In this document: piece by piece, positions 44,244 to 53,333 of the stretch | Layout of the letters: each line of letters starts with the position of its first letter | Numbering within the stretch: position 1 is the first letter of the stretch | Origin: Roseivirga seohaensis | GTDB lineage: Bacteria; Bacteroidota; Bacteroidia; Cytophagales; Cyclobacteriaceae | Reading direction: 5' to 3' | Assembly: GCF_001592945.1 (NCBI RefSeq) | Contig: NZ_LRPB01000048.1 | Span: 124,001 to 188,000, forward strand | DNA: 64,000 bases | Position numbers and translations under genes: made by a program | Notes under the pieces: generated by a model | Told to the model about the DNA's origin: nothing | Seen by the model: only the letters and a program-made list of their open reading frames with translations | Database searches by the model: none

Positions 44244-44867
44244 TTACTTTTGTTGCAATTGTTTAACATACTTTACAATCTTCCATCTTTTCTCTGGACT
44301 GATTTGAGAACCGTGAGCTCCCATTCTTCTAATTCCATAAGTAATTACATGGAAAATGTGTCCTTCTGAAAGATTTCTTAGCGCTGGCGCTGTATAAGGC
44401 GGAACACCTTGAAAAACAGGTGATACCAACCCATCTGCCTGTCCAGTTGTACCATGACAATGGTCGCAATACAATTCATATAGTCTTTTACCTTCTGCCA
44501 AAATTTCTGGTGTTTCAGGTAGAGGATTTTCTACAAGGCTTGCCGCTTCAATGTCATCTTTTCCTAAACGATAAGGAAGTACACCATCAGCGGTTCTTCT
44601 TACAGTACCTGCTACCGGCAACTTTACATTTTGTTCATAGGCATTGTTTGGATTTGAATTATAAAATTCACCTAATCCATCTTCTCTATTACTCAGCCAT
44701 TCTCCTCTATCCTTTTCCTTGATTTGTGTTAATGGCTCATAAGGTATTGAATGATACATCTGTGGTGCATATTCTGTACCTGGGTTATCGCCACTAGCAT
44801 TACAAGAAGCCAGAGCAAAGATCGCTATGAGTGGTAAAAATGCTTTCAATCTATTCAACATGATCAT
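44244..44867 (-). CDS. actE: ACIII subunit ActE, mono-haem cytochrome c lipoprotein
   Basis: A mono-haem cytochrome c of about 207 residues with a lipoprotein signal (LPLIAIFALASCNAS). The haem site is CDHCHGTTGQADGLV and the Met ligand lies in the last third (IRRMGAHG). In ACIII this subunit exchanges electrons with the oxidase. The ATG at 44867 avoids overlap with actD; 44861 is equally possible, while 44885 would overlap the actD stop. The mature domain has the typical ActE opening APQMYHSIPYEPLTQI. Confidence 0.9.
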   Translation of the reverse strand: MIMLNRLKAFLPLIAIFALASCNASGDNPGTEYAPQMYHSIPYEPLTQIKEKDRGEWLSNREDGLGEFYNSNPNNAYEQNVKLPVAGTVRRTADGVLPYRLGKDDIEAASLVENPLPETPEILAEGKRLYELYCDHCHGTTGQADGLVSPVFQGVPPYTAPALRNLSEGHIFHVITYGIRRMGAHGSQISPEKRWKIVKYVKQLQQK

Positions 44868-44874
44868 CTTTAGC

Positions 44875-45408
44875 TTAGTCTTCAACTTCTTTATCGTTCA
44901 CTTCAATAGCACCTGAATCTTTCAATACGCTATTGATTGTTTGAGCATCCACAGATTTGTTTTGACCTAAATCAATTGCCATTACATGCTTATCATCTGT
45001 AATTCTCAAATCAAGCATTTTAGGGTCTTTCCATGGTTTTAAATCAGTACTTACGAAGAATGTACCCACCATACCAAAAGCAGCGAGTAAAACCGTTAGT
45101 TCAAAAGTTACAGGGATAAAATCTGGTAGTGGAGTAAAGTCTTTACCACCAATAATCATTGGCCAATCCACTCCTAGCATCCAAAACTGCATTGTAAGCG
45201 CTAATGAAGTTCCTAATATACCGAACATGAAGGCGGCAATCGGAAGTCTAGATCTCTTATAGCCTAATTCTTCATCAAGACCATGAACAGGGAATGGAGA
45301 ATATACCTCGTCAATTTTAACTCCGGCACCTCTCACCTTTCGTACCGCGCTTAATAATACGTCCTCGTCATCAAAAACACCGAGAACAAAATTTCTAGAA
45401 TCGCTCAT
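44875..45408 (-). CDS. actD: ACIII subunit ActD (DUF3341)
   Basis: A 177-residue membrane protein of the DUF3341 family. A soluble ferredoxin-like N-terminal part (LGVFDDEDVLLSAVRKVRGAGVKIDEVYSPFPVHGLDEELG) is followed by two helices (residues 58-80 and 99-120) and a soluble tail. The phrase YSPFPVHG is the ActD hallmark. It is a small integral ACIII subunit that packs against ActC and ActF. It is two bases from actC. Confidence 0.93.
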   Translation of the reverse strand: MSDSRNFVLGVFDDEDVLLSAVRKVRGAGVKIDEVYSPFPVHGLDEELGYKRSRLPIAAFMFGILGTSLALTMQFWMLGVDWPMIIGGKDFTPLPDFIPVTFELTVLLAAFGMVGTFFVSTDLKPWKDPKMLDLRITDDKHVMAIDLGQNKSVDAQTINSVLKDSGAIEVNDKEVED

Positions 45409-45410
45409 AA

Positions 45411-46775
45411 TTATGCAGTCTGTTTTTCTGATGAAGATTTTACAATACTTTTAATTTCAGCCATGTTCACTACTGGGAAGAACTTAGCAAATAATAAGAA
45501 TGCTGTAAAGAACAATCCAAATGTGAATAAATACACTCCCATGTCGTACACAGTTGGGTAGAACATAGCCCATGATGATGGTAGATAATCTCTATGCAAT
45601 GAAGTAACGATAATCACAAATCGCTCGAACCACATTCCAATGTTTACAATAATTGAAATAATGAAAGTAGCGGCAATATTGGTTCTGATTTTCTTGAACC
45701 AGAATAACTGTGGAGAGATTACGTTACATGTCATCATAGACCAGTAAGCCCACCAATATGGCCCTTGCATTCTATTAAAGAATGCGTATTGTTCTGCAGG
45801 AACTCCAGAATACCAAGCTACAAAGAACTCAGTAATGTATGCTATACCTACAATTGAACCAGTAATTGTAATTACTATGTTCATCAAGCCAATGTGCTCA
45901 ATAGTAATGTAGTCTTCTAGTTTAAATAGTTTTCTAGTTACCAACATCAATGTCAGTACCATTGCAAACCCTGAGAAAATCGCTCCAGCAACAAAGTATG
46001 GAGGGAAAATCGTAGTATGCCATCCTGGAATTACTGAGGTAGCAAAGTCAAATGATACAATGGTGTGTACTGAAAGTACGAGTGGTGTTGCTAAACCAGC
46101 CAAAATCAAAGATACACTTTCGTATCGGCTCCAAGCTTTAGCAGCGCCATTCCAACCAAGACTTAATGCTCCGTAAATTTTCTTTCTTACTCCAGTTGCT
46201 CTATCTCTAATGGTAGCAAAATCAGGAACAAGCCCTATGTACCAGAACACTAGAGATACAGAGAAGTATGTAGAAATTGCGAATACGTCCCAAAGAAGTG
46301 GAGAGTTAAAGTTTACCCAAAGTGAACCGAATGTATTCGGTAACGGTAAAGCCCAATAAGCTCCTAACCAAGGTCGTCCCATGTGAAGTACCGGGAACAT
46401 AGCAGCACATATTACGGCAAAAATTGTCATTGCCTCTGCAGCTCTGTTAATTGCCATTCTCCATTTCTGACGGAAAAGTAAAAGTACTGCCGAAATCAAA
46501 GTTCCAGCGTGACCAATACCTACCCACCATACGAAGTTTGTAATATCCCAGGCCCAACCTACGGTTTTGTTCAGACCCCACATTCCAATTCCTTCCCAAA
46601 GTGTAGCAGCTACAGCGATGAAACCAATGCCAAAAGCAGTAAGTGCCATCCCCATGCCTAATAACCATGATTTGGAAGGCTTGCCCTCTACCTGCCTGCA
46701 GATATCCTCGGTAACGTCATGGACAGTCTTACCGCCAGTTATCAAAGGTGTTCTTACGGATGAAGTAACCTGCAT
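45411..46775 (-). CDS. actC: ACIII subunit ActC (NrfD/PsrC-like)
   Basis: A 454-residue NrfD-like membrane protein with ten helices. The sequences [32 protein letters not shown] and [25 protein letters not shown] are typical of ActC, the subunit thought to bind menaquinol on the periplasmic side. It receives electrons from quinol and passes them to the Fe-S clusters of ActB. It lies between actB (19 bases) and actD (two bases). Confidence 0.94.
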   Translation of the reverse strand: MQVTSSVRTPLITGGKTVHDVTEDICRQVEGKPSKSWLLGMGMALTAFGIGFIAVAATLWEGIGMWGLNKTVGWAWDITNFVWWVGIGHAGTLISAVLLLFRQKWRMAINRAAEAMTIFAVICAAMFPVLHMGRPWLGAYWALPLPNTFGSLWVNFNSPLLWDVFAISTYFSVSLVFWYIGLVPDFATIRDRATGVRKKIYGALSLGWNGAAKAWSRYESVSLILAGLATPLVLSVHTIVSFDFATSVIPGWHTTIFPPYFVAGAIFSGFAMVLTLMLVTRKLFKLEDYITIEHIGLMNIVITITGSIVGIAYITEFFVAWYSGVPAEQYAFFNRMQGPYWWAYWSMMTCNVISPQLFWFKKIRTNIAATFIISIIVNIGMWFERFVIIVTSLHRDYLPSSWAMFYPTVYDMGVYLFTFGLFFTAFLLFAKFFPVVNMAEIKSIVKSSSEKQTA

Positions 46776-46794
46776 AGTGTATCTCTTTTAAAAA

Positions 46795-49700
46795 TTAAGC
46801 TTCAGTTGATTGTTTTTCCTTATTTCTAATTTTGGTGAAATACCAAACGTTAGGGTTAACGTTGATTTCCTCCAACACGTGATAAGCTCTGTCTTCTTCC
46901 ACTACACGCTCGGTAGCTCCTTGACCGTCTTCTTTCTCTTGAATTTTCAATACTTGAGAAATTCTAGAGTTTTTGTCGTTCAAATCACCAAAGATGATCG
47001 CATCTGCAGGACAAGCCGAGGCACATGCCATATTAATATCACCATCTTTTGGCCTTCTATCTTCACGCTTTGCGGCAAGTTTACCCGCTTGGATTCTCTG
47101 CACACACATTGAGCATTTCTCCATTACACCTCTAGCACGAACGGTTACATCTGGGTTCAATACCATTTTACCCAAATCATTGTTCATTGAAAGGTTCTTA
47201 TCGAATTGCGTATTATCGTGGTACTTGAACCAGTTAAACCTTCTTACTTTATAAGGACAGTTGTTAGCACAATATCTTGTACCAATACATCTGTTATATG
47301 TCATTTGGTTAAGTCCTTCTGAACTGTGCGTAGTAGCTGCTACCGGACATACAGTTTCACAAGGTGCGTTATTACAATGCTGACACATCATTGGTTGGAA
47401 TGTAACTTCTGGATTTTCTGAAGCTTTCTCTAAAGCTTTCAAATCATCTACAGGAGCATCAGAGCTATAGTAGCGATCAATTCTGATCCAAGCCATTTCT
47501 CTTCTGTTCAATACTTCTTCCTTACCAACAACTGGAATATTGTTTTCTGCCTGACAAGCAACAGTACATGCTGCACAACCCGTACAAGAGTTCATATCAA
47601 TGGCCAATCCCCAGTGGTGATTGTTATATTCGTGACCTTTCCAAAGCGTGATTTTAGAAGGCTTGATATACTCACCTTCTTTGTAAATCAACGGATACTC
47701 TCTTCCCGCTTTAGTGTCCTTTTTGTATTCACCTAAAGTTGACTCCTGAATTACATTGGCTCTGCCCATGTAAGTCTGGTGTGTTTGTGTTTGTGCAATT
47801 CTGTATGATTCGCCTGTTTTTTCTACTGTTACTCCAGCAAAAACATCGTAAACATTTGCACCATTTAATTTAGTAATGAAAGGATAGGCATTCACCCCTA
47901 CTTCATTTCCAACTCTACCCGCGCTAGTTCTTCCGTAACCTAAGGCAAGCCCTACGGTTCCAGCGGCTTGCCCTGGCTGAATCAAAACTGGCAAACTAAC
48001 AGATGTATTACCTACCGAAAGTGTTACTTTCTCAGTGGTACCATCATCCATTTTGATTCCCCACTCTTCTGCTTGGGCTTGAGAAACTGTTAAATAGTTA
48101 TCCCAAGTAGTTTTTGTAATTGGGTCTGAAGCTTCTTGTAACCAAGGGTTATTGGCCATTGAGCCATTACCCATAGTCACTTTTTCGTATAGCGCCAATT
48201 CTAGACCAGTTCCATTGCTCTTGTAATTCTGAGCAATGCTAGTGGCTGCCGCAGGTACTGCGCTAAAGTCAAATGTATATGCTTGTGAGTTCCCTCCTGT
48301 TTCAAATACACCATCAAACAAAGTTTTATCCCAGAATGTCTGGAAATTAGAAGTATCTGTTTGTTTGGTGAAGAAGTTCTCTCTCCAGTTATCTTGTAGG
48401 TAAGTATAGTATTCTACCGTTTTTCCAGACCACTTCAAAAACGTTTCTGGTACCTGACGAGTATCGAATAGTGGAGCAATTGTAGGTTGAACTAAACTGA
48501 AGTGACCAGTTCTTAATTCAACATCGTTCCACTGCTCTAAATAATGATGATCAGGAGCAACGTAGTCTGCCAAAGCAGCCGTTTCATCCATTCTATCTGA
48601 TGTAGAAATCTTCAATGAAACTTTAGCTAATCCAGCCTGCAACGCTTTTCCATCGGCTGAATCGTAAACTGGGTTACAGTTAAAGAAGATTACAGCACTG
48701 ATTAAACCAGCGTTGGTATCTTTTACAAATGAACTCATGGCTTGGTCATCTCCTTGACGGAAATGAAGCGGTGCATTTACATTAATAGTAGCACCGTAGT
48801 TACCTAACATGGCGTTGATACCATTTACCAAAACCTGAACAACTGGATCGTTTGAGCCAGAGACTACAAGCCCAGCACCACGGTTTGTCCAAAGCTCATT
48901 GATTGCTGCTGTTAAATGCGCAATATCTCCAGCATTTCCACCACTCACTTTAGCTTGACCAGCCTTAGCCGCAATACCATTATATATGGCTGCTACTAAT
49001 GGGCCAGCTTGTGAAGGGCGAATGCCTGTTCTATAATCTGCGTTTGCACCCGTTAATGAAAGGTTAGACTCAAATTGATAGTGTCTAGACATTTCACGGT
49101 GCTCCGCGCTAATTTTTCTTGTTTGTGAATACTGCTTAGTAAACTCAATTGGTGAAATCCAAGTACCTAAGAAGTCGGCACCTACACTCACAATAGTTTT
49201 GGCTTTACTAAAATCATATGATGGCACCATTGATGTACCAAACGATCTTCTGTTTCCTTCAGAAATACCATAAGCCGATGATGAATCGTAGCTTATGTGT
49301 TGCGCTGTTGGATAATTAGCAGTAAACTCGGCTATTGATCTTTTTGTAGTAGGACTTAAAACAGAATTACTTACAATTCTAATTTGACCACCCTTAGCAG
49401 AAATCTCACCCAACTTGGCAATTACTTCTTTATCTAAAGTTTCCCAGTCAGTTTTAGAACCTGCTTTTTTAGGGCCTACCAATCTTTCTTTATCGTACAA
49501 TGAAAGTACAGAAGCTTCTACTTGAGCATTAGTACCTCCCTTTGTCATTGAAGAAAACTTATTTCCTTCAATTTTAATCGGACGACCTTCTCTAGTTTTC
49601 ACCACTACACTTACAGCGTCACCGCCATTCACATAGGTAGAAGCATAATAATTAGGAATAGAAGGATCAACATCAACAGGTTTGTTCAAATAAGGGATTG

Positions 49701-49911
49701 CCTTCCTTACCGGAGCCTCACAAGCCGCTAAAGAAGCTGCTGCGATACCAAAACCCATTAATTTTAAGAAGTCCCTTCTGTTACTGCTTCCCTCACCATT
49801 TTCGTTGATAGGAAGGTATTCTGGAAATTCCTTCTCGGCATTTTTAACAAACGAAGGTTCGTTGGTTAATTGCTCTATCCCTTTCCAGTATGTTTTTTGA
49901 TTTTCTTTCAT
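46795..49911 (-). CDS. actB: ACIII subunit ActB (Fe-S and molybdopterin-like domains)
   Basis: A 1038-residue periplasmic-side subunit. A Tat signal (RRDFLKLMGFGIAAASLAAC, with a lipobox Cys) lies at residues 45-65. The first 700 residues resemble the molybdopterin oxidoreductase fold but carry no Mo cofactor in known ACIIIs. The C-terminal quarter has four cluster-binding groups: CTGCAACTVACQAENN, CQHCNNAPCETVCPV, CIGTRYCANNCPYKVRRF and CSMCVQRIQAG with ACASACPADAI. Clusters move electrons from ActC to the ActA haems. It lies 36 bases after actA. Confidence 0.94.
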   Translation of the reverse strand: MKENQKTYWKGIEQLTNEPSFVKNAEKEFPEYLPINENGEGSSNRRDFLKLMGFGIAAASLAACEAPVRKAIPYLNKPVDVDPSIPNYYASTYVNGGDAVSVVVKTREGRPIKIEGNKFSSMTKGGTNAQVEASVLSLYDKERLVGPKKAGSKTDWETLDKEVIAKLGEISAKGGQIRIVSNSVLSPTTKRSIAEFTANYPTAQHISYDSSSAYGISEGNRRSFGTSMVPSYDFSKAKTIVSVGADFLGTWISPIEFTKQYSQTRKISAEHREMSRHYQFESNLSLTGANADYRTGIRPSQAGPLVAAIYNGIAAKAGQAKVSGGNAGDIAHLTAAINELWTNRGAGLVVSGSNDPVVQVLVNGINAMLGNYGATINVNAPLHFRQGDDQAMSSFVKDTNAGLISAVIFFNCNPVYDSADGKALQAGLAKVSLKISTSDRMDETAALADYVAPDHHYLEQWNDVELRTGHFSLVQPTIAPLFDTRQVPETFLKWSGKTVEYYTYLQDNWRENFFTKQTDTSNFQTFWDKTLFDGVFETGGNSQAYTFDFSAVPAAATSIAQNYKSNGTGLELALYEKVTMGNGSMANNPWLQEASDPITKTTWDNYLTVSQAQAEEWGIKMDDGTTEKVTLSVGNTSVSLPVLIQPGQAAGTVGLALGYGRTSAGRVGNEVGVNAYPFITKLNGANVYDVFAGVTVEKTGESYRIAQTQTHQTYMGRANVIQESTLGEYKKDTKAGREYPLIYKEGEYIKPSKITLWKGHEYNNHHWGLAIDMNSCTGCAACTVACQAENNIPVVGKEEVLNRREMAWIRIDRYYSSDAPVDDLKALEKASENPEVTFQPMMCQHCNNAPCETVCPVAATTHSSEGLNQMTYNRCIGTRYCANNCPYKVRRFNWFKYHDNTQFDKNLSMNNDLGKMVLNPDVTVRARGVMEKCSMCVQRIQAGKLAAKREDRRPKDGDINMACASACPADAIIFGDLNDKNSRISQVLKIQEKEDGQGATERVVEEDRAYHVLEEINVNPNVWYFTKIRNKEKQSTEA

Positions 49912-49947
49912 TGTATATCAATCAGAAATCGAAATTCTATTCAATAA

Positions 49948-51192
49948 TTAATAGTGACATTTAGCACATTCCAAACCACCGATATCGGCTACTTTCATAG
50001 GTGTTTTTGAGGTTGCGTTATGCATCTCCACCAACTTATCGTAGTATCCGTTACCTTGCGTATTTACATCTGTATTTCTATGGCAGTCAATACACCAGCC
50101 CATTGTTAAAGGGGCAAACTGCTCAACAACAGCCATTTCTTGAATTTCACCGTGACAAGTCTGGCATTCAATCTCTCCTACCGTTACGTGTTGTGAGTGA
50201 TTGAAATAAGCTAAATCAGGCAAGTTATGAACACGTACCCACTCAATTGGCTTTCCGCTTTCTTGAGCTGCATATAATTTCTGTATCTCAGGAGAATCTG
50301 TCTTGATTGAACTATGGCAGTTCATACAAATATTCACTGATGGAATGTTTGCACTCTTTGCAATCTCTACACCTGTATGGCAATACTGACAGTCAATTTC
50401 GTAAGTTCCAGCGTGTATTTCATGAGAAAAAGCGATTGGTTGAGTTGGCGCATATCCTTGTTGCACACCTACAGTGTACAGACCGTCAATCACGTTTTTA
50501 GCAGCTAAGGTTACTACAAGGAAAGTAACAATACCTATAACTGTTGGGCTTCTTAGGAAAGCAGAAACACTAAATTTCTCATTAACAATCTCTTCATCTT
50601 CTGCAGAAAGTTGCTTTTTATCCTTTAAGTAACGGCTAACGAAATTGATGATGATAACCAATACTACTAATAGTAGTACCAACACCACAATCAAAGTAAC
50701 CATAATTACATTCAGATATTCTGAAGGAACACCGCCTGATTGAGCAGCACCTTCGGCACCAGTTGCAGTAGCTATTGGCGCAGCTTCTACTGGAGGGTTT
50801 TCTTCAGTATGCAGAACATAAGCCATAATTGACAAAATCTGCTCGTCTGAAAGATCTTGATTAGGCATCACCTGATTATACTCTTTAAATAGAGCTACAG
50901 CTTGAGGATCGCCATCATTAATCATTTTGCCTGGGCTCTTCACAAAAGATAAAATCCAGTCAACTTCTCTTCTATCGTAAATTCCAGCCAAAGCTGGACC
51001 TACAACTTTTTTATCCACAGCGTGGCAAGAATTACATATGTATTCTTTAAAGAGACCTTCTCCTTTTTTGATGATTGCTTCATCGGTTGGAATTTTATCT
51101 CTCTGGGCAAAGGCTTGTTGGCCAGAAAAAACAAAACAACATACAAACAAGCATGCTGTCGCGAAGCGGACTAATAGTTTTTTGGATAACAT
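49948..51192 (-). CDS. actA: ACIII subunit ActA, multihaem cytochrome c
   Basis: A 414-residue membrane-anchored multihaem cytochrome. From the ATG at 51192 there is a signal peptide ending in AFAQ. Six CxxCH motifs are present: CNSCH in an N-terminal mono-haem domain, then CQYCH, CMNCH, CQTCH, CIDCH and CAKCH in the C-terminal multihaem domain, with a membrane helix between (LIVVLVLLLVVLVIIINF). The first mono-haem domain is additional to the usual five haems of ActA. A consensus promoter at 51241-51271 excludes longer starts. It is the first gene of the respiratory operon and takes electrons from ActB. Confidence 0.93.
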   Translation of the reverse strand: MLSKKLLVRFATACLFVCCFVFSGQQAFAQRDKIPTDEAIIKKGEGLFKEYICNSCHAVDKKVVGPALAGIYDRREVDWILSFVKSPGKMINDGDPQAVALFKEYNQVMPNQDLSDEQILSIMAYVLHTEENPPVEAAPIATATGAEGAAQSGGVPSEYLNVIMVTLIVVLVLLLVVLVIIINFVSRYLKDKKQLSAEDEEIVNEKFSVSAFLRSPTVIGIVTFLVVTLAAKNVIDGLYTVGVQQGYAPTQPIAFSHEIHAGTYEIDCQYCHTGVEIAKSANIPSVNICMNCHSSIKTDSPEIQKLYAAQESGKPIEWVRVHNLPDLAYFNHSQHVTVGEIECQTCHGEIQEMAVVEQFAPLTMGWCIDCHRNTDVNTQGNGYYDKLVEMHNATSKTPMKVADIGGLECAKCHY

Positions 51193-51240
51193 GTAATCAG
51201 TAGTTAGAGTCACAGATTGTCTCATCACGTAAAATCGAGA

Positions 51241-51271
51241 CAAAGGTAGTATCGGAATGCTTTATTTCAAA
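51241..51271 (-). promoter_or_regulatory. Consensus promoter of the act-cta operon
   Basis: On the minus strand TTTG (51268-51271) is followed after exactly 19 bases by TACCTTTG (51241-51248), an excellent match to the Bacteroidota promoter. Transcription would start near 51234 and leave a leader of about 40 bases before the actA ATG. Confidence 0.8.
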
Positions 51272-51667
51272 CTAAAGTTTAGATAGTACACGAGTGGTCA
51301 AAAGAGATTAAAAAACCACATACTTCGTTCATTAACAGTTGTTTACGCACTTAATTCTAAGGTGGTTTTTATTTAGAATTATTATAAATAGCCTAAACAA
51401 TTTAAATTAGCGTAACCCTGTATACGAATCCATTTTTACAAGAGATATACAAAGATAAATCAGCGCCATTATTTAAAATAATAACCCCATTTACAGCTAT
51501 ATAGGCTATTGAAAGCGTATCTAATTGGTTGTCAGCAAGATCAGCCTAACTGTACATTATAGCTACATTTTCGAAGTATATACTCCTCTTATTTCTATAT
51601 TATATAGTGTACTACTGAGCACTTAGAAACAATTTCATTTTAATTAATAAAAATTTCGAAAGACGTG
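51272..51667. other. Intergenic region between actA and tRNA-Pro
   Basis: This AT-rich divergent stretch of about 400 bases holds no open frame worth calling on either strand. The actA promoter abuts its left edge and the tRNA promoter its right edge. I see no riboswitch, tRNA or repeat element in it. Confidence 0.6.
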
Positions 51668-51696
51668 TTGTACAATAAAAATTATCCCTATATTTG
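51668..51696 (+). promoter_or_regulatory. Promoter before tRNA-Pro
   Basis: TTG (51668-51670), 18 bases, then TATATTTG (51689-51696). The 15 bases CCTATATTTGCACTC (51687-51701) recur exactly in front of tRNA-Ser (58625-58639), which supports a shared tRNA promoter. A leader of about 100 bases would precede the tRNA. Confidence 0.65.
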
Positions 51697-51803
51697 CACT
51701 CGCAATTGAGACAACGGCCTCAAAAAAGAAACAAAAACAGTCTTGAATTACTTAATTTAGATTGAAAAAAATTGGGTTTTGAACTTCCCTTAAAATAAAA
51801 GTT

Positions 51804-51877
51804 CGGGGTGTAGCGTAGCCCGGTATCGCGCCTCGTTTGGGACGAGGAGGTCGTAGGTTCGAATCCTGCCACCCCGA
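51804..51877 (+). tRNA. tRNA-Pro (anticodon TGG)
   Basis: A 74-base cloverleaf. The acceptor stem CGGGGTG pairs with CACCCCG, the anticodon stem CCTCG/CGAGG closes the loop TTTGGGA (anticodon TGG), and the T arm is GTAGG-TTCGAAT-CCTGC. The discriminator is A and CCA is not encoded. An intrinsic terminator follows. Confidence 0.95.
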
Positions 51878-51883
51878 CAACAA

Positions 51884-51911
51884 AAGCTTCTGAGAAATCA
51901 GAGGCTTTTTT
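51884..51911 (+). terminator. Terminator after tRNA-Pro
   Basis: AAGCTTCTGA and TCAGAGGCTT form a ten-base-pair stem (one G-T pair) with loop GAAA (51894-51897), running into a six-T run. Confidence 0.85.
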
Positions 51912-51922
51912 GTTTTTAGGAT

Positions 51923-51988
51923 TTGTCCCGTCCTGATTTTAGTTGACAGTTATCAATTGATTGTGTCAACCTATTTCAGGACAAGACA
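51923..51988. repeat. Inverted repeat resembling joined insertion-sequence ends
   Basis: Two arms of about 26 bases (51923-51948 and 51963-51988) match as inverted repeats at about 19 of 26 positions, sharing the core GTCCTGA and GTTGACA. Little lies between them. This form, with GTCCTGA and TTGACA, resembles terminal repeats of IS3-like elements in Bacteroidota. It is probably a relic in which the inside has been lost; no transposase is present. Confidence 0.5.
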
Positions 51989-52017
51989 TAAGGTTGTTCT
52001 TTTTCATTTTATTATTT

Positions 52018-52410
52018 TTAGTTTCCAATTATCATTAATATTCCTATTATTAAAAGCACCATCCAACCAGGGTGTTTTCCTTTGGTGCCAATTAAAACCA
52101 ATAACGAACTCATCCCCATGGTATAAATAATTGCTTGTAAAATAAAATTAACGAGCTCTATATTTTGCTGGTTTTTTGATAATGCAATTTTCATTAATAT
52201 AGCTCCAATGCACCAACCAAAAACAGAAGCCAGATGCCAAGTAGCCCATAGTATGCGTAAATGTCTTTCCTTTAGTTCTAAACCTCCCTTTAAGGGAACT
52301 AAATTTCCTTTCTTTCTTTTACCCTTAAAAATAAAATACTCTCCAAGGAAGGAATGAACAATTCCTAAAAGAAAACACAGAATACCACTTATAAACAGAA
52401 AGATGTTCAT
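52018..52410 (-). CDS. Uncharacterised four-helix membrane protein
   Basis: A 130-residue protein with four predicted helices (about 3-23, 52-72, 86-104 and 112-129). Between the first two is a basic hydrophilic segment (FKGKRKKGNLVPLKGGLELKERH). The His in LGIVHSFLGEYF and the segment LWATWHLASVFGW are noteworthy. I do not recognise the family. It is the last gene of the TetR-controlled row, four bases from the PD40 gene. Confidence 0.7.
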   Translation of the reverse strand: MNIFLFISGILCFLLGIVHSFLGEYFIFKGKRKKGNLVPLKGGLELKERHLRILWATWHLASVFGWCIGAILMKIALSKNQQNIELVNFILQAIIYTMGMSSLLVLIGTKGKHPGWMVLLIIGILMIIGN

Positions 52411-52413
52411 AAA

Positions 52414-53330
52414 TTATTTATGTGTTTTTAACCAAACAGCACCAAAAGCGTTATCAATAAATTTTTCTACTGAAGAACCATCGTTGTTCATTTTATAAAT
52501 ATGTTTTTCTCCGTGTTTGTCTTCGGATTGGAAGAGTATTTTAGCCCCATCAGGTGACCATGAGGGATCCCAATCATCAACATCATTATTTGTTAATCGT
52601 TTTTGATTTGAGCCATCAATATTCATTACATAAATTTCAAAATTCCCATCCCTGTTAGACATAAAAACAATTTGTTTGCCATCTGCAGAAACTTCAGGAT
52701 GTAAATCGGTAGCTTTATTATTGGTTAGCTTAATCATATTGCTACCATCAATATTGGCTATACAAATGTCTTCACTAGTGGTATTAAAAGCCGAATGAAA
52801 AATGAGTTTACCTTCATGAGTAAAATATGGCCCTCCACCATTCAGTGGTTTTATTTGAGTTTGTCTGCTTCCGTCTGCATCCATAATCCAAAGTTCTGCT
52901 ATCCAATCTTCACCAGAACCTTGATAACCTCTAGCAAAAGCTATTTTTTTCCATCAGGAGACCAAGCTGGCGAGCTATCCCATTTGTTTTTTGCATGCGT
53001 TAACCGTTTTAGGTTTGTACCATCGTGATTCATGGTATGAATAGACCATGTGTTTCCACCATCATAATAGCCATAAGAAGCAATACGTGTTCCGTCAGGA
53101 GACCAAGCTATATAGCCATCTCTCCCAGAGCGATTAGTAATTCTAGTTTTTGATTTGGCCTTATCATCTGTCAAGTAAATTTCTGCATCACCTGTTTCTT
53201 TTGATGAATAAGCAATTTCATAGGATAATGATTTAGAAGAGTTTTCTTTTGAGTCCTGTTTTTTAATATTACAGGCATTTAAAAATAGTATCAATACAAG
53301 TATTAAATGTGTGAAGTTGTGGGTTTTCAT
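52414..53330 (-). pseudogene. PD40/TolB-like beta-propeller lipoprotein, frame-shifted
   Basis: Two frames together give a lipoprotein of about 305 residues (signal FLNACNIKK) built of WD40-like PD40 repeats: AWSPDGTRIASYG, AWSPDGKK, VSADGKQIVFMSN and SWSPDGAKILFQS. The first frame ends at TAG (52941-52943) right after a run of seven A; one more A, or a -1 slip at A-AAA-AAA, restores the repeat (KKIAFARG) and joins the second frame. It could be an inactivated gene, a base-call error, or slippage-dependent expression. PD40 proteins bind peptides or sugars in the periplasm; no catalytic site is seen. Confidence 0.7.
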
Positions 53331-53333
53331 TAA

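Noticed and set aside
46795-49911. ActB as a catalytic molybdenum oxidoreductase
   Set aside because: The gene order actA-F and the subunit motifs identify it as the ACIII Fe-S subunit; known ActB has no Mo cofactor.
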